DNA from: Zygnema cylindricum
Lineage: Eukaryota; Streptophyta; Zygnematophyceae; Zygnematales; Zygnemataceae
Assembly: GCA_037447655.1 (NCBI GenBank)
Contig: JBBHKE010002725.1
Location: forward strand, 148,943 to 212,942
Length of the DNA stretch: 64,000 bases
Reading direction: 5' to 3'
Positions 18,946 to 28,961 of this stretch are shown here, piece by piece. The position numbers and the translations under genes are program-made. Each line of letters starts with the position of its first letter. Within the stretch, counting starts at the first letter, position 1. Under the pieces are notes generated by a model. That model was not told where the DNA came from. It saw nothing but the letters and a program-made list of their open reading frames with translations, and did not search any database.

Positions 18946-19774
18946 TTCAACGTCCCGCTGAACTTTGATTGACTCAGGGAAACTATAATTGCCGGAGTTT
19001 GTCATATGTTTCTTCGCGATACTCTTCGAACTCCTGGCGAAGGGCGTCGAGTTCATTTTGGAGCTGTTCACATCAGGTCTCCAGTAATGCGATGTGATGA
19101 TCTGCGACTGCCAATCGCCTCCGAGTGATGCGTTATCGAACCTGATTTTCCCCTTCCTAATCCTCGGGTACTTTGGGTTGCTGCGGAACGTCTGCCGATG
19201 CAAGCTCCTCGGGTGCCGGAATCCTGGGATCTTCGGGTTCAGCCACTGGGGAAACTTCCTTTGGTTTCTCGTCCACCGGTTCCCACCGAGGTACCTTCCG
19301 TAATTTGAAGAATACGTGTTTCCTTGCAGCTCGGGCTCGCTGCAGAGCATTCCTTCGAGCCAGCTTGAGTACTCGCACCTCGAGGTGACCTCTGCTCGAG
19401 AGATGATGTCGTGGAGGCGGACATCCCACGGGTGATAATGGCGGAGTAACCCGAGATCATTAATCCTGTACCGGTAGTTGTCCTCTACCTTTTCCACGAA
19501 AGGTAAGGTGTGAGGATTAAACTGCACATAGCCTTTATGATTATTTCCCAAGTCTTTGGTCTGCATGAAATTCCACGCTGGGTGTGACGGAACATCGGTA
19601 GGGATACGGATAGGGTCTCCAGGCTTTCCTAAACGCCATTCCGAGGCCACTCCGAGGGGTTCCAATAAAACCTTTTAACGAAGCTGAAGGCGAGGTCCGG
19701 ATGCTGGGTGTCGAGCGGTAGTGGAAAGAGGTAGTCAGGAATTTCCTCTCCTTGTTCACTCTCCTCCTCTGAAT
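18946..19774 (-). pseudogene. Unidentified protein remnant of element D (gag-like or accessory)
   Basis: Function not recognised. Minus-strand frames read IPDYLFPLPLDTQHPD and SFVKRFYWNPSEWPRNGV, then KPGDPIRIPTDVPSHPAWNF, HTLPFVEKVEDNYRYRINDL and HPWDVRLHDIISRA. After a small frame-changing insertion near 19385 comes LKLARRNALQRARAARKHVF with a Pro/Glu-rich tail, then a short coiled-coil-like stretch (LQNELDALRQEFEEYREE, about 19000-19060). Basic helix, acidic Pro-rich tail and coiled coil would suit a gag-like structural protein, but its place next to the polypurine tract is odd for gag and would fit a non-autonomous element. The 5' end is cut by the B-family LTR at 19775. Confidence 0.5.
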
Positions 19775-20824
19775 TGAAACTATGAGACCTCCATAAGTCC
19801 TCAGAGTAGACATCTTCCAAGAAGCCTCTAAGATAATCCTGACCCCTTTGTGTTTCAGCAAAAATAACTGTCACCGTGGCAGACAAAAACCCTGACCACC
19901 TGCACCCTTGTGAAGGCAAGACTCCCCTGAGTCGGTAGCAAAAAGAATCTCTGAATTTGCTCCCTTGAGCAGTAAGTTATGGAGGGTCAAAGTTGACCTT
20001 TTGTACAGAAGCTCTCTGGGAGAGGGGGTCCTATCTTCTAATTTTTTCTAAGTCCTATCTCTCTCACAGACTCTATCTACTGATGTACGGAACCAATCAG
20101 AATAGAGTTCCGTACATAAAAGTACATCTGCCGGTGTACTTTACGTACGGACATTGTACGACATGGCCTAAATGTCGACACATGTCATATCCGGATTCGG
20201 TGCCATAATCTCCGGAGATTCCACGATCCAACGTAATTTCGCCACGCGTCATCCGATGTGGCGATGGCCACAAACCGCCAAAATCTTCCTCCGCGATCTC
20301 GGCGCTAATCCCGGCCGTCCGATTAAATTCGGATTTAATCGTAGCCGTAATAAATACATGCGCGGTATTTGTTTCAATTACGAAACAAATGCGCGGTATT
20401 GATTTTTGTCCGTACCGTAATTCGTACATTATATATTACTGGATCTATGTATCCCGTAATCCATTTCAGTTAAATGATTTGTCGCATGTATAATCATTTA
20501 AATATATATCAAACTTCATGTTACGTAATACTACGGCTAGACTTAACGGCTAATGCTACTAGCTATTTCCTGTTTGCCAGCCGGTAGGTGCAAGGATCAA
20601 TTCCTCCCGCCGGCACATACCTTTTTAAATAAATAAACCCTAACAAATATAAATTTCCCGTAAACCTCAAGATAGCCTAGGTAGCCATGGCTTTAGCATC
20701 CTCTCCAATTTCTCAGTGACTGCGACAAGTTTGAGAGTTGGAGAGAGAAGTTAGAGGTAGACTGCCTCGGCTTCTATATTTCTATTCAGACCTAAAAAAT
20801 ACTTTAAAACCATTAGTTTCTACA
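19775..20824 (-). repeat. 3' LTR of copia B2
   Basis: Begins TGTAGAAAC on the minus strand at 20824 and ends TTTCA at 19775. Shares all blocks of the B LTR, including the tRNA-like segment ('ggatcaattcc' near 20593) and a 110-codon sense reading at 20097-20429. Confidence 0.88.
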
Positions 20825-20837
20825 CTCCCCTTATTTT

Positions 20838-21427
20838 CTAGTTAATCTTTAATTTCAGACCACACTTCTCCCTGCAGAAAATTAGCTTAGGGGAAGGCAC
20901 AGGTTTGGTCATCATATCTGCTACCATCTCACTATCTGGTCTGTACTCTAAACTGATTATTTTGTTTTCTACTTTCTCTCTAACAAAGGTGAGTCTGATG
21001 TCCATGTGTTTGGCTTTAAAATGATGTTTAGGATTGGCAAAAATAGCGATTGCTGCCTGATTATCACAAAATATTTTCTGCACACCACTCTTAAGGTGAC
21101 CAAGCTCACCAAGCAAAGACTTGACCCACATCAATTCTTTTACAGTAGAGCAAGAGGCCATATACTCAGCCTCCGTGGTGGACTGAGAAATAACCTTTTG
21201 CTGTTTGCTACTCCAACAGCAAGCCCCATCACCCACATATAATACATATCCAGAAGTGCATCTCCTCATCGGAGCATCACCATAACTGGCATCACTCCAA
21301 GTAGTGATGTCAGTATTCTCCCCACCCAAATGCAACCATAGATCCCTAGTTCCCTCAATATCTAAGGACTCTCTTAGCTGCCTCCCAATCCTTCTTAGTG
21401 GGAGCATTTAGACTTCTACTCAGCACT
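20838..21427 (-). pseudogene. Copia B2 RNase H
   Basis: Reads LWLHLGGENTDITTWSDASY (catalytic Asp), STTEAEYMAS (Glu), FCDNQAAIAIFANPKHHFK and KHMDIRLTFVREKVENKIIS, ending in a normal stop before the polypurine tract. It is nearly identical to the C-terminus of B. The 5' side is lost in the gap, and a frame change occurs near 21350. Confidence 0.9.
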
Positions 21428-21437
21428 NNNNNNNNNN
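21428..21437. other. Assembly gap (10 N)
   Basis: Ten N. The left side is copia B2 pol, the right side is inside an element D-type LTR. The rest of B2 and any remaining D internal sequence must lie in the gap or be misassembled. Confidence 1.
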
Positions 21438-21753
21438 CATATCAAGATCTTCCTTCAAAACCTATCTAGAGCCAATCGGCGCTTCCGGTGCACATGTCGA
21501 AATATGATGGTCCTGGCCTTCGCGGCTAACCGAGATCTATCCAAAACTTCCTTCTAGAACTATACAGTTACATCTACATTCTGCGGCGTTGCTATGCTGC
21601 GCTGCTGCGCTACTAAGTTGCTATGCTGCTATGTTGCGCTAGTCTGGGATCGCAGCTGCGCTGCTCTGGAATCGCAACTGCGCTGCTTTGAAATCGCAAT
21701 AATAGCAGCCTAGCCCCCAACCACTAAGTACCCAATTCTGTAACCCTGTTACA
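21438..21753 (-). repeat. Element D-type LTR, partial
   Basis: Repeats 18646-18928 with differences ('cttcgcggctaaccgagatc', the 'ctgcggcgttgctatgctgc' array, 'gtacccaattctg') and ends in CTGTTACA at 21753. It could be the 5' LTR of D. The sequence to its right does not match the left flank of D. Confidence 0.8.
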
Positions 21754-22780
21754 CCTTTATTAGTATTACAGTAGCAAAAGTACAATAAAGTGTATTGTAC
21801 TTCTGCAGGTTTTACGGAGTGGCGTCGACACGCGTCACGCAACTGACAATTGGAATCGTCGTAACAGACGGACGAAATCTGGGTCGGATACCTCGGAAAA
21901 TATATGGTACGGCAATTTTTGGAGTCTTACGAATATCTTGGAAATATATTGTACATAACATTTTTATGATCGTTAAATGGAAAGGTCTGGATATTTCGGA
22001 TATGTGTTGTACGATATGATTTATGATCATTGATTTTGAATGGTGTCGATGGATGCTATTCACCTGGGACCACAAGCGTGATTTACGTAGGACCACAAGT
22101 GACAAGGCGTGATTCACGTGGGACCACAAGTGACGAAACACTTAGGTGCTTCATACTACACTACGACAGCCGGCTGGACTTTAGCGACTACCGTGACTAA
22201 GCACCTGGAACATTTTGTACGGTTCGCCATCTGAAAATATTTGAATAAATATTGTTTTGTAGTTTAGTGTAATAAAAATTAATGTTTTATTAATTAGGTT
22301 TTGGAAAATAATAATTAGGTTTTTCGAGGTACTCACGGTACAGTAAAGTACAGGCTGGATACGTTGTCGTTAGTCAGGATAGTTCTGTAGTATGGTCACT
22401 TGAATTAGTGTGACCAGTAGATACTCACTGTGAGTATATAGTTTACGACATAGCCAATTTTTAATCATCCAATTTTGGGATTGTCACAATTTAAGGGCAA
22501 ATTTTGAGAAACCTCCAAGAGTCATATCTTATGGTTTACTGGGTCATTTGGGCTGCAATTTTGGAAATTGTCAGTTTACTTTGTTGTGTATCATAGAGAG
22601 AAATCTAAGGCATATTGGTCTTTTTGTGTCCTATTTTGTGTGAGCTGAAAGTTGGTTGTTGAGTAGGTGCTTTATGGTTTCTGTTGTTTGCTATGTCTAC
22701 TTCCACTACTATTGCTGGTCCTCCTTCGCAACGGTGGTTGTAAAACAACACATTGTGATTGGTTTCATAATATTATTTGT
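21754..22780 (+). mobile_element. 5' fragment of a G-type copia: diverged LTR, leader and gag start
   Basis: From about 22190 to 22735 the sequence matches, on the opposite strand, the LTR and leader of element G (46501-45930 and its repeat): 'tgaaaatatttg', 'tttgtagttta', 'tagatactcact', 'gggtcatttgggct' and 'ctgaaagttggttgttgagt' recur in order. It ends with the gag start ATGTCTACTTCCACTACTA (about 22693), where G reads the same MSTSTT start, and is out of frame soon after. The part 21754-22190 is a more diverged LTR portion with imperfect repeats of 'gtgggaccacaagtgac' (22063-22135). Confidence 0.65.
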
Positions 22781-23570
22781 CACCACTCCTAAAAAAATAT
22801 TGAATCGCTATTAGTGTGGTAACACTAAATCGGCGCCCCTAGTTTACTAACCTTGAACCTATAATATAATGAATAAATTGTTTTTTTCTATTAAGCTAAC
22901 GTTGGTATGATTTAGTTAGTTGCATTTACTTTTATTCAAGCGGTTTTTAAACATAATAATGTACAAAATGTATCAGTTTGTACAAACAAAGCTCAACATT
23001 TGTTACTATAGCCTAACCATGTGAACGAGTGAAAGTGAGTGGTGTCGACACGAGAAAGTGAGTGGTGTCGACACGAGAAAGTGAGTGGTGTCGACACGAG
23101 AAAATGAGTGGTGTCGACACGAGAAATTGAGTGGTGTCGAAAATAGAAAGCGCACTCATTTTGTATTGATATTAATAAACCGAGTAAACCTTTGCTGGAA
23201 AATTTGCAATTAGAATCCCTTGAGGTACAAAATGGGTAAAAAGAGAAAAACATATAAAAGACTACAAGAAACAAGATAATGTAGGAATCGAATAGGCATA
23301 CCCTTGGTCTTTATTTAGAGTTGCTAAGGCGTGGTTTCCATCCGGAGGTGCTAGTAATTGTACGGACACAATTACTTGCAACTGTTTCCAGTACGTGTGC
23401 CATCAGGTCGTGCCAACTAGATCTCGCACACGTGCTCTTTTATAACATGTACCACGTAGTATTTTCTAAAATGTAGTATTCTAACAATCGCCGAAGATTT
23501 TCAACCCTGCAACCTGAAAAAGATTTGTGATTCCGTACTATCTCACTGTACGATCAAAGTTCTCCCCTTT
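22781..23570. other. Non-coding stretch with a minisatellite
   Basis: No supported gene. AT-rich, with a 'gaatcgctattagtgtgg' segment near 22802 that resembles the terminal sequence of the TA-target TIR family, and the 23-bp minisatellite described separately. The right end abuts copia B; the last five bases (CCTTT) are its target duplication. Confidence 0.6.
23030..23150. repeat. Minisatellite, 23-bp unit x about 5
   Basis: Units of 'gagtggtgtcgacacgagaa' plus three bases, in tandem with little divergence until the fifth copy. Each unit contains the palindrome GTGTCGACAC. Confidence 0.9.
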
Positions 23571-24610
23571 TGTGACTCTGAGACCTCCATAAGTCCTCAG
23601 AGTGGACAGCTTCCAAGAAGCCTCTAGGATAATCCTGACCCCTTTGTGTTTAAGCAAAAATAACTGCCACCCTGGCAGACAAAAACTCTGACCAACTTCA
23701 CCCCTGTGAAGGCAAGACTCCCCTGAGTCGATAGCAAAAAGAATCTCTGAATTTGCTCCCCTGAGCAGTCAGTTATGGAGGGTCAAAGTTGACCTTTTGT
23801 ATAGAAGCTCTCTTGGAGAGAGGGTCCTATCTTCTAATTTTTCTAAGTCCTATCTCTCTCACAAACTCTATCTATTGATGTACGGAACCAATCAGAATTG
23901 AGTTCCGTACGCAAAAGTACATCTGCCGGTGTACTTTATGTACGGACATTGTACGACATGGCCAAAATGTCGACACATGTCAAATCCGGATTCGGTGCCA
24001 TAATCTCCGGAGATTCCACAATCCAACGGAATTTCGCCACGTGTCATCCGATGTGGCGATGGCCACAAACCGCCGAAATCTTCCTCCGCGATCTTGGTGC
24101 TAATCTCGGCCGTCCGATTAAAGTCGGCTTTAATCGTAGCCGTAATAAATACATGCGCGGTATTTGTTTCATTTACGAAAAAAATGCGCGGTATTGATTC
24201 GTAATCCGTACCGTTATCCGTACCGGTTCTATGTATCCCGTAATCCGTAACAGTTAAATGAATTTATCGTACGTATGCATCTTTAAATAATTATCAAACT
24301 ATATAGTATGTAACACTATAGCTAGACCTAACGGCTAAGGCTACCGGCTATTTCCTATCTGCCGGCCGGTAGGTACATGGATCAAATCCTGCCGCCGGCA
24401 CATACCTTTTTAATTAAATAAATAAACCCTAACATAAAATTCCCGTAAACCTCAGGATAGCCAAGGTAGCCATGGCTCTAGCTTCCTCTCCAATTTCTCA
24501 GTGACTGCGACAAGTTTGAGAGTTGGAGAGAGAAGTTAGAGATAGACTGCCTCGACTTCTATATTTCTTTTCAGACCTAGAAAATACTAATAAAACCATT
24601 AGTTTCTACA
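23571..24610 (-). repeat. 3' LTR of copia B
   Basis: Starts TGTAGAAAC at 24610 and ends GAGTCACA at 23571. Nearly identical to the 5' LTR except for a divergent patch at about 24180-24310. Contains the tRNA-like block with 'ggatcaaatcc' at 24379-24389. Confidence 0.93.
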
Positions 24611-24623
24611 CTCCCATTATTTT
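24611..24623 (-). promoter_or_regulatory. Polypurine tract of copia B
   Basis: Minus strand 'aaaataatgggag' directly before TGTAGAAAC and directly after the pol stop codon. Confidence 0.8.
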
Positions 24624-25820
24624 CTAGTCAATCTTTAATTTCAGACCACACTTCTCCCTGCAAAAAATTAGCTTAGGGGAAGGCACAGGTTTGGTCATCA
24701 TATCTGCTACCATCTCACTATCTGGTCTGTACTCTAAACTGATTATTTTGTTTTCTACTTTCTCTCTAACAAAGCTGAGTCTGATGTCCATGTGTTTGGC
24801 TTTAAAATGGTGTTTAGGATTGGCAGAAATAGCGATTGCTGCCTGATTATCACAAAATATTTTCTGCACACCACTCTTAAGGTGACCAAGCTCACCAAGC
24901 AAAGACTTGACCCACATCAATTCTTTTACAGCAGAGCAAGAGGCCATATACTCAGCCTCCATGGTGGACTGAGCAATAACCTTTTGTTGTTTGCTACTCC
25001 AACAGCAAGCCCCATCACCCACATATAATACATATCCAGAAGTACATCTCCTCATCGGAGCATCACCATAACTGGCATCACTCCAAGTAGTGATGTCAGT
25101 ATTCTCCCCACCCAAATGCAGCCATAGATCTCTAGTTCCTACCAAGTATCTAAGGACTCTCTTAGATGCCTCCCAATCCTTCTTAGTGGGAGCATTTAGA
25201 CTTCTACTCAGCACTCCTACAGCTGCAGCTAAATCCGGCCGGGTACAATTCATAAAATAGATTAGACTTCCCACTACTTGCCTGTAAGGAATAGTCTGCA
25301 TGAACTTCTGTTCATCAGGAGATAATTCCTCGTCTAAGACTATGACTCCTTCTTCCTCACTCCCCTCACTTCCCTTCTTCAACTCCATTGGAGTTGTACA
25401 ACTATTAGCTTTATCCATTTGAAATTTTTCAAGCATGTTCCCTATTGCTTCCTTTTTAGTCAATCTTATAATTTTCCTTTTTCGGTCTCTCTCTACTTGA
25501 ATTCCCAAAATATATTTTGTTTCCCCCATATCCTTCATTTCAAATCTCCCCTTAAGATCGATTTTCAGTTTATTAATTTTTTCCATTGATTTACTTAAAA
25601 CAAGCAAATCATCAACATAAATTGCAATAAATATAAAACCTTCCTCATCTTCGAAAACATAGATTGAGTGATCTGAGCTGATCCGAATATATCCTAGACC
25701 GGTAAGAAACTCATCAAGCTTCTTATTCCACTGTCGAGGCGCCTGTTTCAAACCAGAAAGAGATTTAATCAGCCGGCATACCTTACTCTCCTCTCCTTCT
25801 TCCACAAACCCTTCGGGTTG
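24624..25820 (-). pseudogene. Copia B reverse transcriptase (C-terminal two thirds) and RNase H
   Basis: Open from just after the in-frame TGA (25821-25823). Motifs in order: VCRLIKSLSGLKQAPRQWN, FIAIYVDDLLVLSKSM (intact active site near residues 60-66), DLKGRFEMKDMGETKYILGI, YRQVVGSLIYFMNCTRPDLA, TTWSDASYGDAPM, STMEAEYMASC, IFCDNQAAIAISANPKHHFK and KHMDIRLSFVREKVENKI, with a normal stop. It converts the element RNA to DNA in the particle. The TGA interrupts it where sister copies read CGA (Arg). Confidence 0.93.
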
Positions 25821-27500
25821 TCACATGAAGATCTCCTCTTCCAATTCTCCATGCAAAAAGGATGTTTTGATGTCCATCTGGTGCACTTCCATGTCTTCCG
25901 CCGCTGCTAAACTGAGAAGTATGCGGACGGAGGGAAATCTGACCACCGGGGCAAAGGTTTCCTCGTAGTCAATTCCTTCCTTTTGTGTAAATCCCTTTGC
26001 CACTAATCTGGCCTTGTAGCGCTCGATTGTGTTATCTGGGTTCAGTTTTAGTTTGAAAACCCACTTACAACCGATTGGTTTTCGGTTAGGTGGACAGTCC
26101 ACCAGCTCCCAAGTATCGGCTGCCATGATTGAAGCCATCTCCTCATTGATGGCTGTCTTCCACCGGTTTCTTTCTGGACAAGTCATCGCCTCTCCATAAG
26201 TTTGAGGTTCATCTTGATGAGATAGTTTAGTTACCTTGTTATTAACCTGTTTTTCTTGCAGTCTTTTGCTACTTCTCCTCCCCCCCTCAAAATCTGAGGC
26301 CGGAATAGATGGTTCTCGTGGATTCTTTCGAACAAACTCGGCTTCTCCCCTATCCCTTGATTCCGAATCAATTTCCACCACGTCTTCCGCTTCGAGTAGA
26401 GTTGTCACTGGAGTTTCCACAGCCGAGTCCTTTTCAGTCTGATTTGTTCCTGCAAGAATGTCATCTTCTCTAAAACCTGGATAGTTAGGAAGCTCAAAGT
26501 CATCGGAATTTTCTGACTCAAATCTGATTTTTACTGACTTCGTATATTTGAAGGGATCTACAGACTTTCCTTCATCCATAACTACTAGATGCTTTACTAA
26601 GATTATATCTTCCCTTTTTAGATCATAAACTCTATATCCTTTAACATCTTCATCATATCCTAATAAGTATCCTGGTTTTCCTTTAGGATCTAGCTTCCAA
26701 TTGGACCGATCAGTATCTAGACTGAACACTTGACTGCCGAAAACCTTTAAGTGAGATATGTCTGGTTTCCGGCCTGTCCATCTCTCATAAGGTGTTTGAT
26801 CTTTTATAGCTGAAGTAAGAACTCTATTCTTGAGGTAATTAGCACAGTTCATTGCTTCTGCCCAAAACCTTTTCCCTATCCTTTTATTTGACAACATACT
26901 TCTAGCACTATCACTTAGTGTTCTATTTAACCTCTCAGCTACCCCATTCTGTTCAGGATTTTCTGGAACTGTCTTTTGGTGTTGAACCCCATCTTCCCTC
27001 AGAAAATCCTCAAACTGGTTAGAAGTATACTCTCCACCATTGTCACTCCTTACTCTCTTGATTGGAGTTTCATGGAGTTTTTCGCTCCATGCTTTATATT
27101 GTCTAAAACAATCCTCAGCTTCGGACTTGTTTTTCAAAAAATATACCCGGGAATACCGAGACCAATCATCAGTTATAGTCATCATAAATCTCTTCCCCCC
27201 CGGTGAGGGCACTTTAGCCGGTCCCCAAATATCTGTGTGTACTAGATCTAGAATTTTTTCTCCCTTATAGGTGGCTGACTTAGGAAAGGGTAATCTGTGT
27301 GCTTTACCTTGAGCACATCCACTACAATCACTTATATCATCACTCTCACTGAACTGAATCCCTTCCACCACTCCCATCTTTTTCATCTCTCTTAACTTAT
27401 CTAGATTCACATGCCCAAGCCTCTTATGCCACATCATAATATCATGAACACCAGCATAGTAAAGTTTCTTCTTTTCATTACTTAAGATCAGCCTAAACAT
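25821..27500 (-). pseudogene. Copia B integrase, linker and RT N-terminus
   Basis: Continuous over 559 codons. Zinc region MWHKRLGHVNLDKLREMKK and CSGCAQGKAHRLPFPK; core LVHTDIWGPAKVP (D), RVRSDNGGEYTSNQFEDFL (D), EQNGVAERLNRTLSDS (E); C-terminal part FGSQVFSLDTDRSNWKLDP and KPGYLLGYDEDVKGYRVYDL; acidic linker with DFEGGRRSSKRLQEKQ; RT start [20 protein letters not shown] and VHQMDIKTSFLHGELEEE. It ends at TGA 25821-25823. The listed 5' end is an internal Met after the frameshift near 27585. Confidence 0.93.
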
Positions 27501-28537
27501 CCCATGGCTACCTTTCTCAGCAATGAAATAGACATCATCCTCAAAACTAGCAGTAAAGACTCCTTCCCTAGTGCTAGTAAAAAACCCTTATCATCTAATA
27601 CTGATGTAGAGATAAGATTTTTGTTCAGCTCCGGAATAAACAATACATCGGAGAATGTTAATATGGATGTCTTTCCTTCTACTAACACTTTTAGATCTAC
27701 CGATCCTACAAGAGTAGTGGTGACTATCCTCCCATCCCCGTACTCTATCTCTACGGTGGGAATCTTTCTTATCTTAGTGAACAGGTGTCTATCCTTACAC
27801 ATGTGCATGGAGGCACCTGAATCTACAATCCAGCCTGCTTCACCTTTCAATCCACCGTAAGCACATTTCTGCCTTCGTGGAATTTCGACCTCTTTTTTCG
27901 CCTCCAACTCCTCATCCAAAAGGAGCTCATCGTCCTCGTCCTCGGATTCAACCTCAAGTACCTGTGTGACAAGGGCCTTTTTCTTTCCTCTCGGGGTACC
28001 ACCGGTCTGCCCCTCCTTTAACCGAAGCTCGGTTAGCTTAGTGCACTCTGCCATATAGTGCCCCGGTTTCTTACAAAAATGACATAGACCTTTGGGAGCC
28101 CTTGGTTCGAACTCATCTGCCTGTTTTTTCTGGTCCCTACCCCCATAGTTTCCAACTGGTTTTCGGGAATCCCTATTCCTCCAATCAGTCGCTGTTGCCA
28201 AGGCTTGGCCACTCTTTCCTCCCCTTCGGATCTCAATTGTATTCTCTTGAACGAGAATCATCCCTACCACTGAGTTCCATATCCACCTTGAGTCAGGCAA
28301 GTCCTGCACACGGTAAACTATGTTCACGAACTCATCAGGTAACTTCATCAGCAAACAGTTAACCTTTTCTTTTTCACTAAATTCTTTTCCCGCACTTTGT
28401 AGCTCCATGAAGAGTGTAGCTAGCTCATTGCAAAAATCCAACATATATCCCCCTTTGTATACATACTCCTTAACTTTCTGATCAGCCAACTGTTGTTGCT
28501 GAATCGTACCACTTCGGTACATCTCTATAAGAGCCAT
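27501..28537 (-). pseudogene. Copia B gag C-terminus and aspartic protease
   Basis: Gag UBN2-like helical region (IEMYRSGTIQQQQLADQK, MLDFCNELATLFMELQSAGK, YRVQDLPDSRWIWNSVVGM), then the zinc knuckle LCHFCKKPGHYMAECTKL (C-x2-C-x4-H-x4-C), an acidic stretch (SEDEDDELLLDEELE), and the protease with WIVDSGASMHMCKD (catalytic Asp intact) and DVLFIPELNKNLISTS. A one-base frameshift near 27585 (run of T) diverts it from the integrase frame. Confidence 0.92.
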
Positions 28538-28957
28538 CTAAAGATCGGATGCCCTTTCTACCTGTAAATGAGGACATGCAAGTCCTTGAGTGAGATGGCG
28601 TAGGATGAAGTGTTTTGCCGCCATATTGTTGAAGTCCCAGGTTTCAGTATCATTCTCCTCGTTCCTCGGAATAGGTGACATGAATGCTAAACCAGTTGCT
28701 ATTGGTGTGGTCGCCTCCTTCTCCTTTCTTTTGTCCACCACCTCTCCTTCCTTTGTTTCCTCCGTTGAAGGTGAATCCTCTTTCCTGGTGAATCTGCTTC
28801 CTCCAAACCCTGGAGGAATTCCAAGACTTGATGGACGCCCCAATCGTCCCCTCACTATCCCCCAAAACCTTTTTTCGCATAGAGCTCCTATCATCATACT
28901 TTCCCAGTATATGAAGCCAGTTCCATTAAAGATTGGTACCCTAGAGGGTGGGCCCAT
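28538..28957 (-). pseudogene. Copia B gag N-terminus
   Basis: Starts MGPPSRVPIFNGTGFIYWE; the ATG lies in the primer-binding site. Includes YWESMMIGALCEKRFWGIVR and a charged insert (KGEVVDKRKEKEA-like, residues about 65-85), then TWDFNNMAAKHFILRHLTQG. It ends at an in-frame TAG (28538-28540) where sister sequence implies CAG (Gln). The frame continues directly afterwards. Confidence 0.9.
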
Positions 28958-28961
28958 AACC
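28949..28961 (-). promoter_or_regulatory. Primer-binding site of copia B, initiator tRNA-Met anticodon-arm type
   Basis: Minus strand GGTTATGGGCCCA directly abuts the LTR end (28962). It is complementary to the initiator tRNA-Met anticodon arm (TGGGCCCATAACC), as in half-tRNA-primed elements such as Drosophila copia and Ty5. The gag ATG (28955-28957) is the complement of the anticodon. Confidence 0.8.

Larger units (their letters stand above)
19775..21427 (-). mobile_element. Second B-family copia copy (B2), 3' LTR and RNase H, cut by a gap
   Basis: LTR at 19775-20824, polypurine tract, then the 3' end of pol on the minus strand up to the N gap. The LTR is about as long as those of B but more diverged. 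It starts directly next to element D coding sequence, so it inserted into D. Confidence 0.88.

Noticed and set aside
18403-21753. Element D as one intact element with target duplication
   Set aside because: The flanking bases AAAGT and CCTTT do not match, and a gap plus a nested B copy prevent proof that the two LTRs belong together.
23898-24197. 99-codon readings repeated in B-family LTRs (antisense)
   Set aside because: They are opposite in strand to the element and overlap another open frame in the same LTR; sharing is explained by LTR homology.
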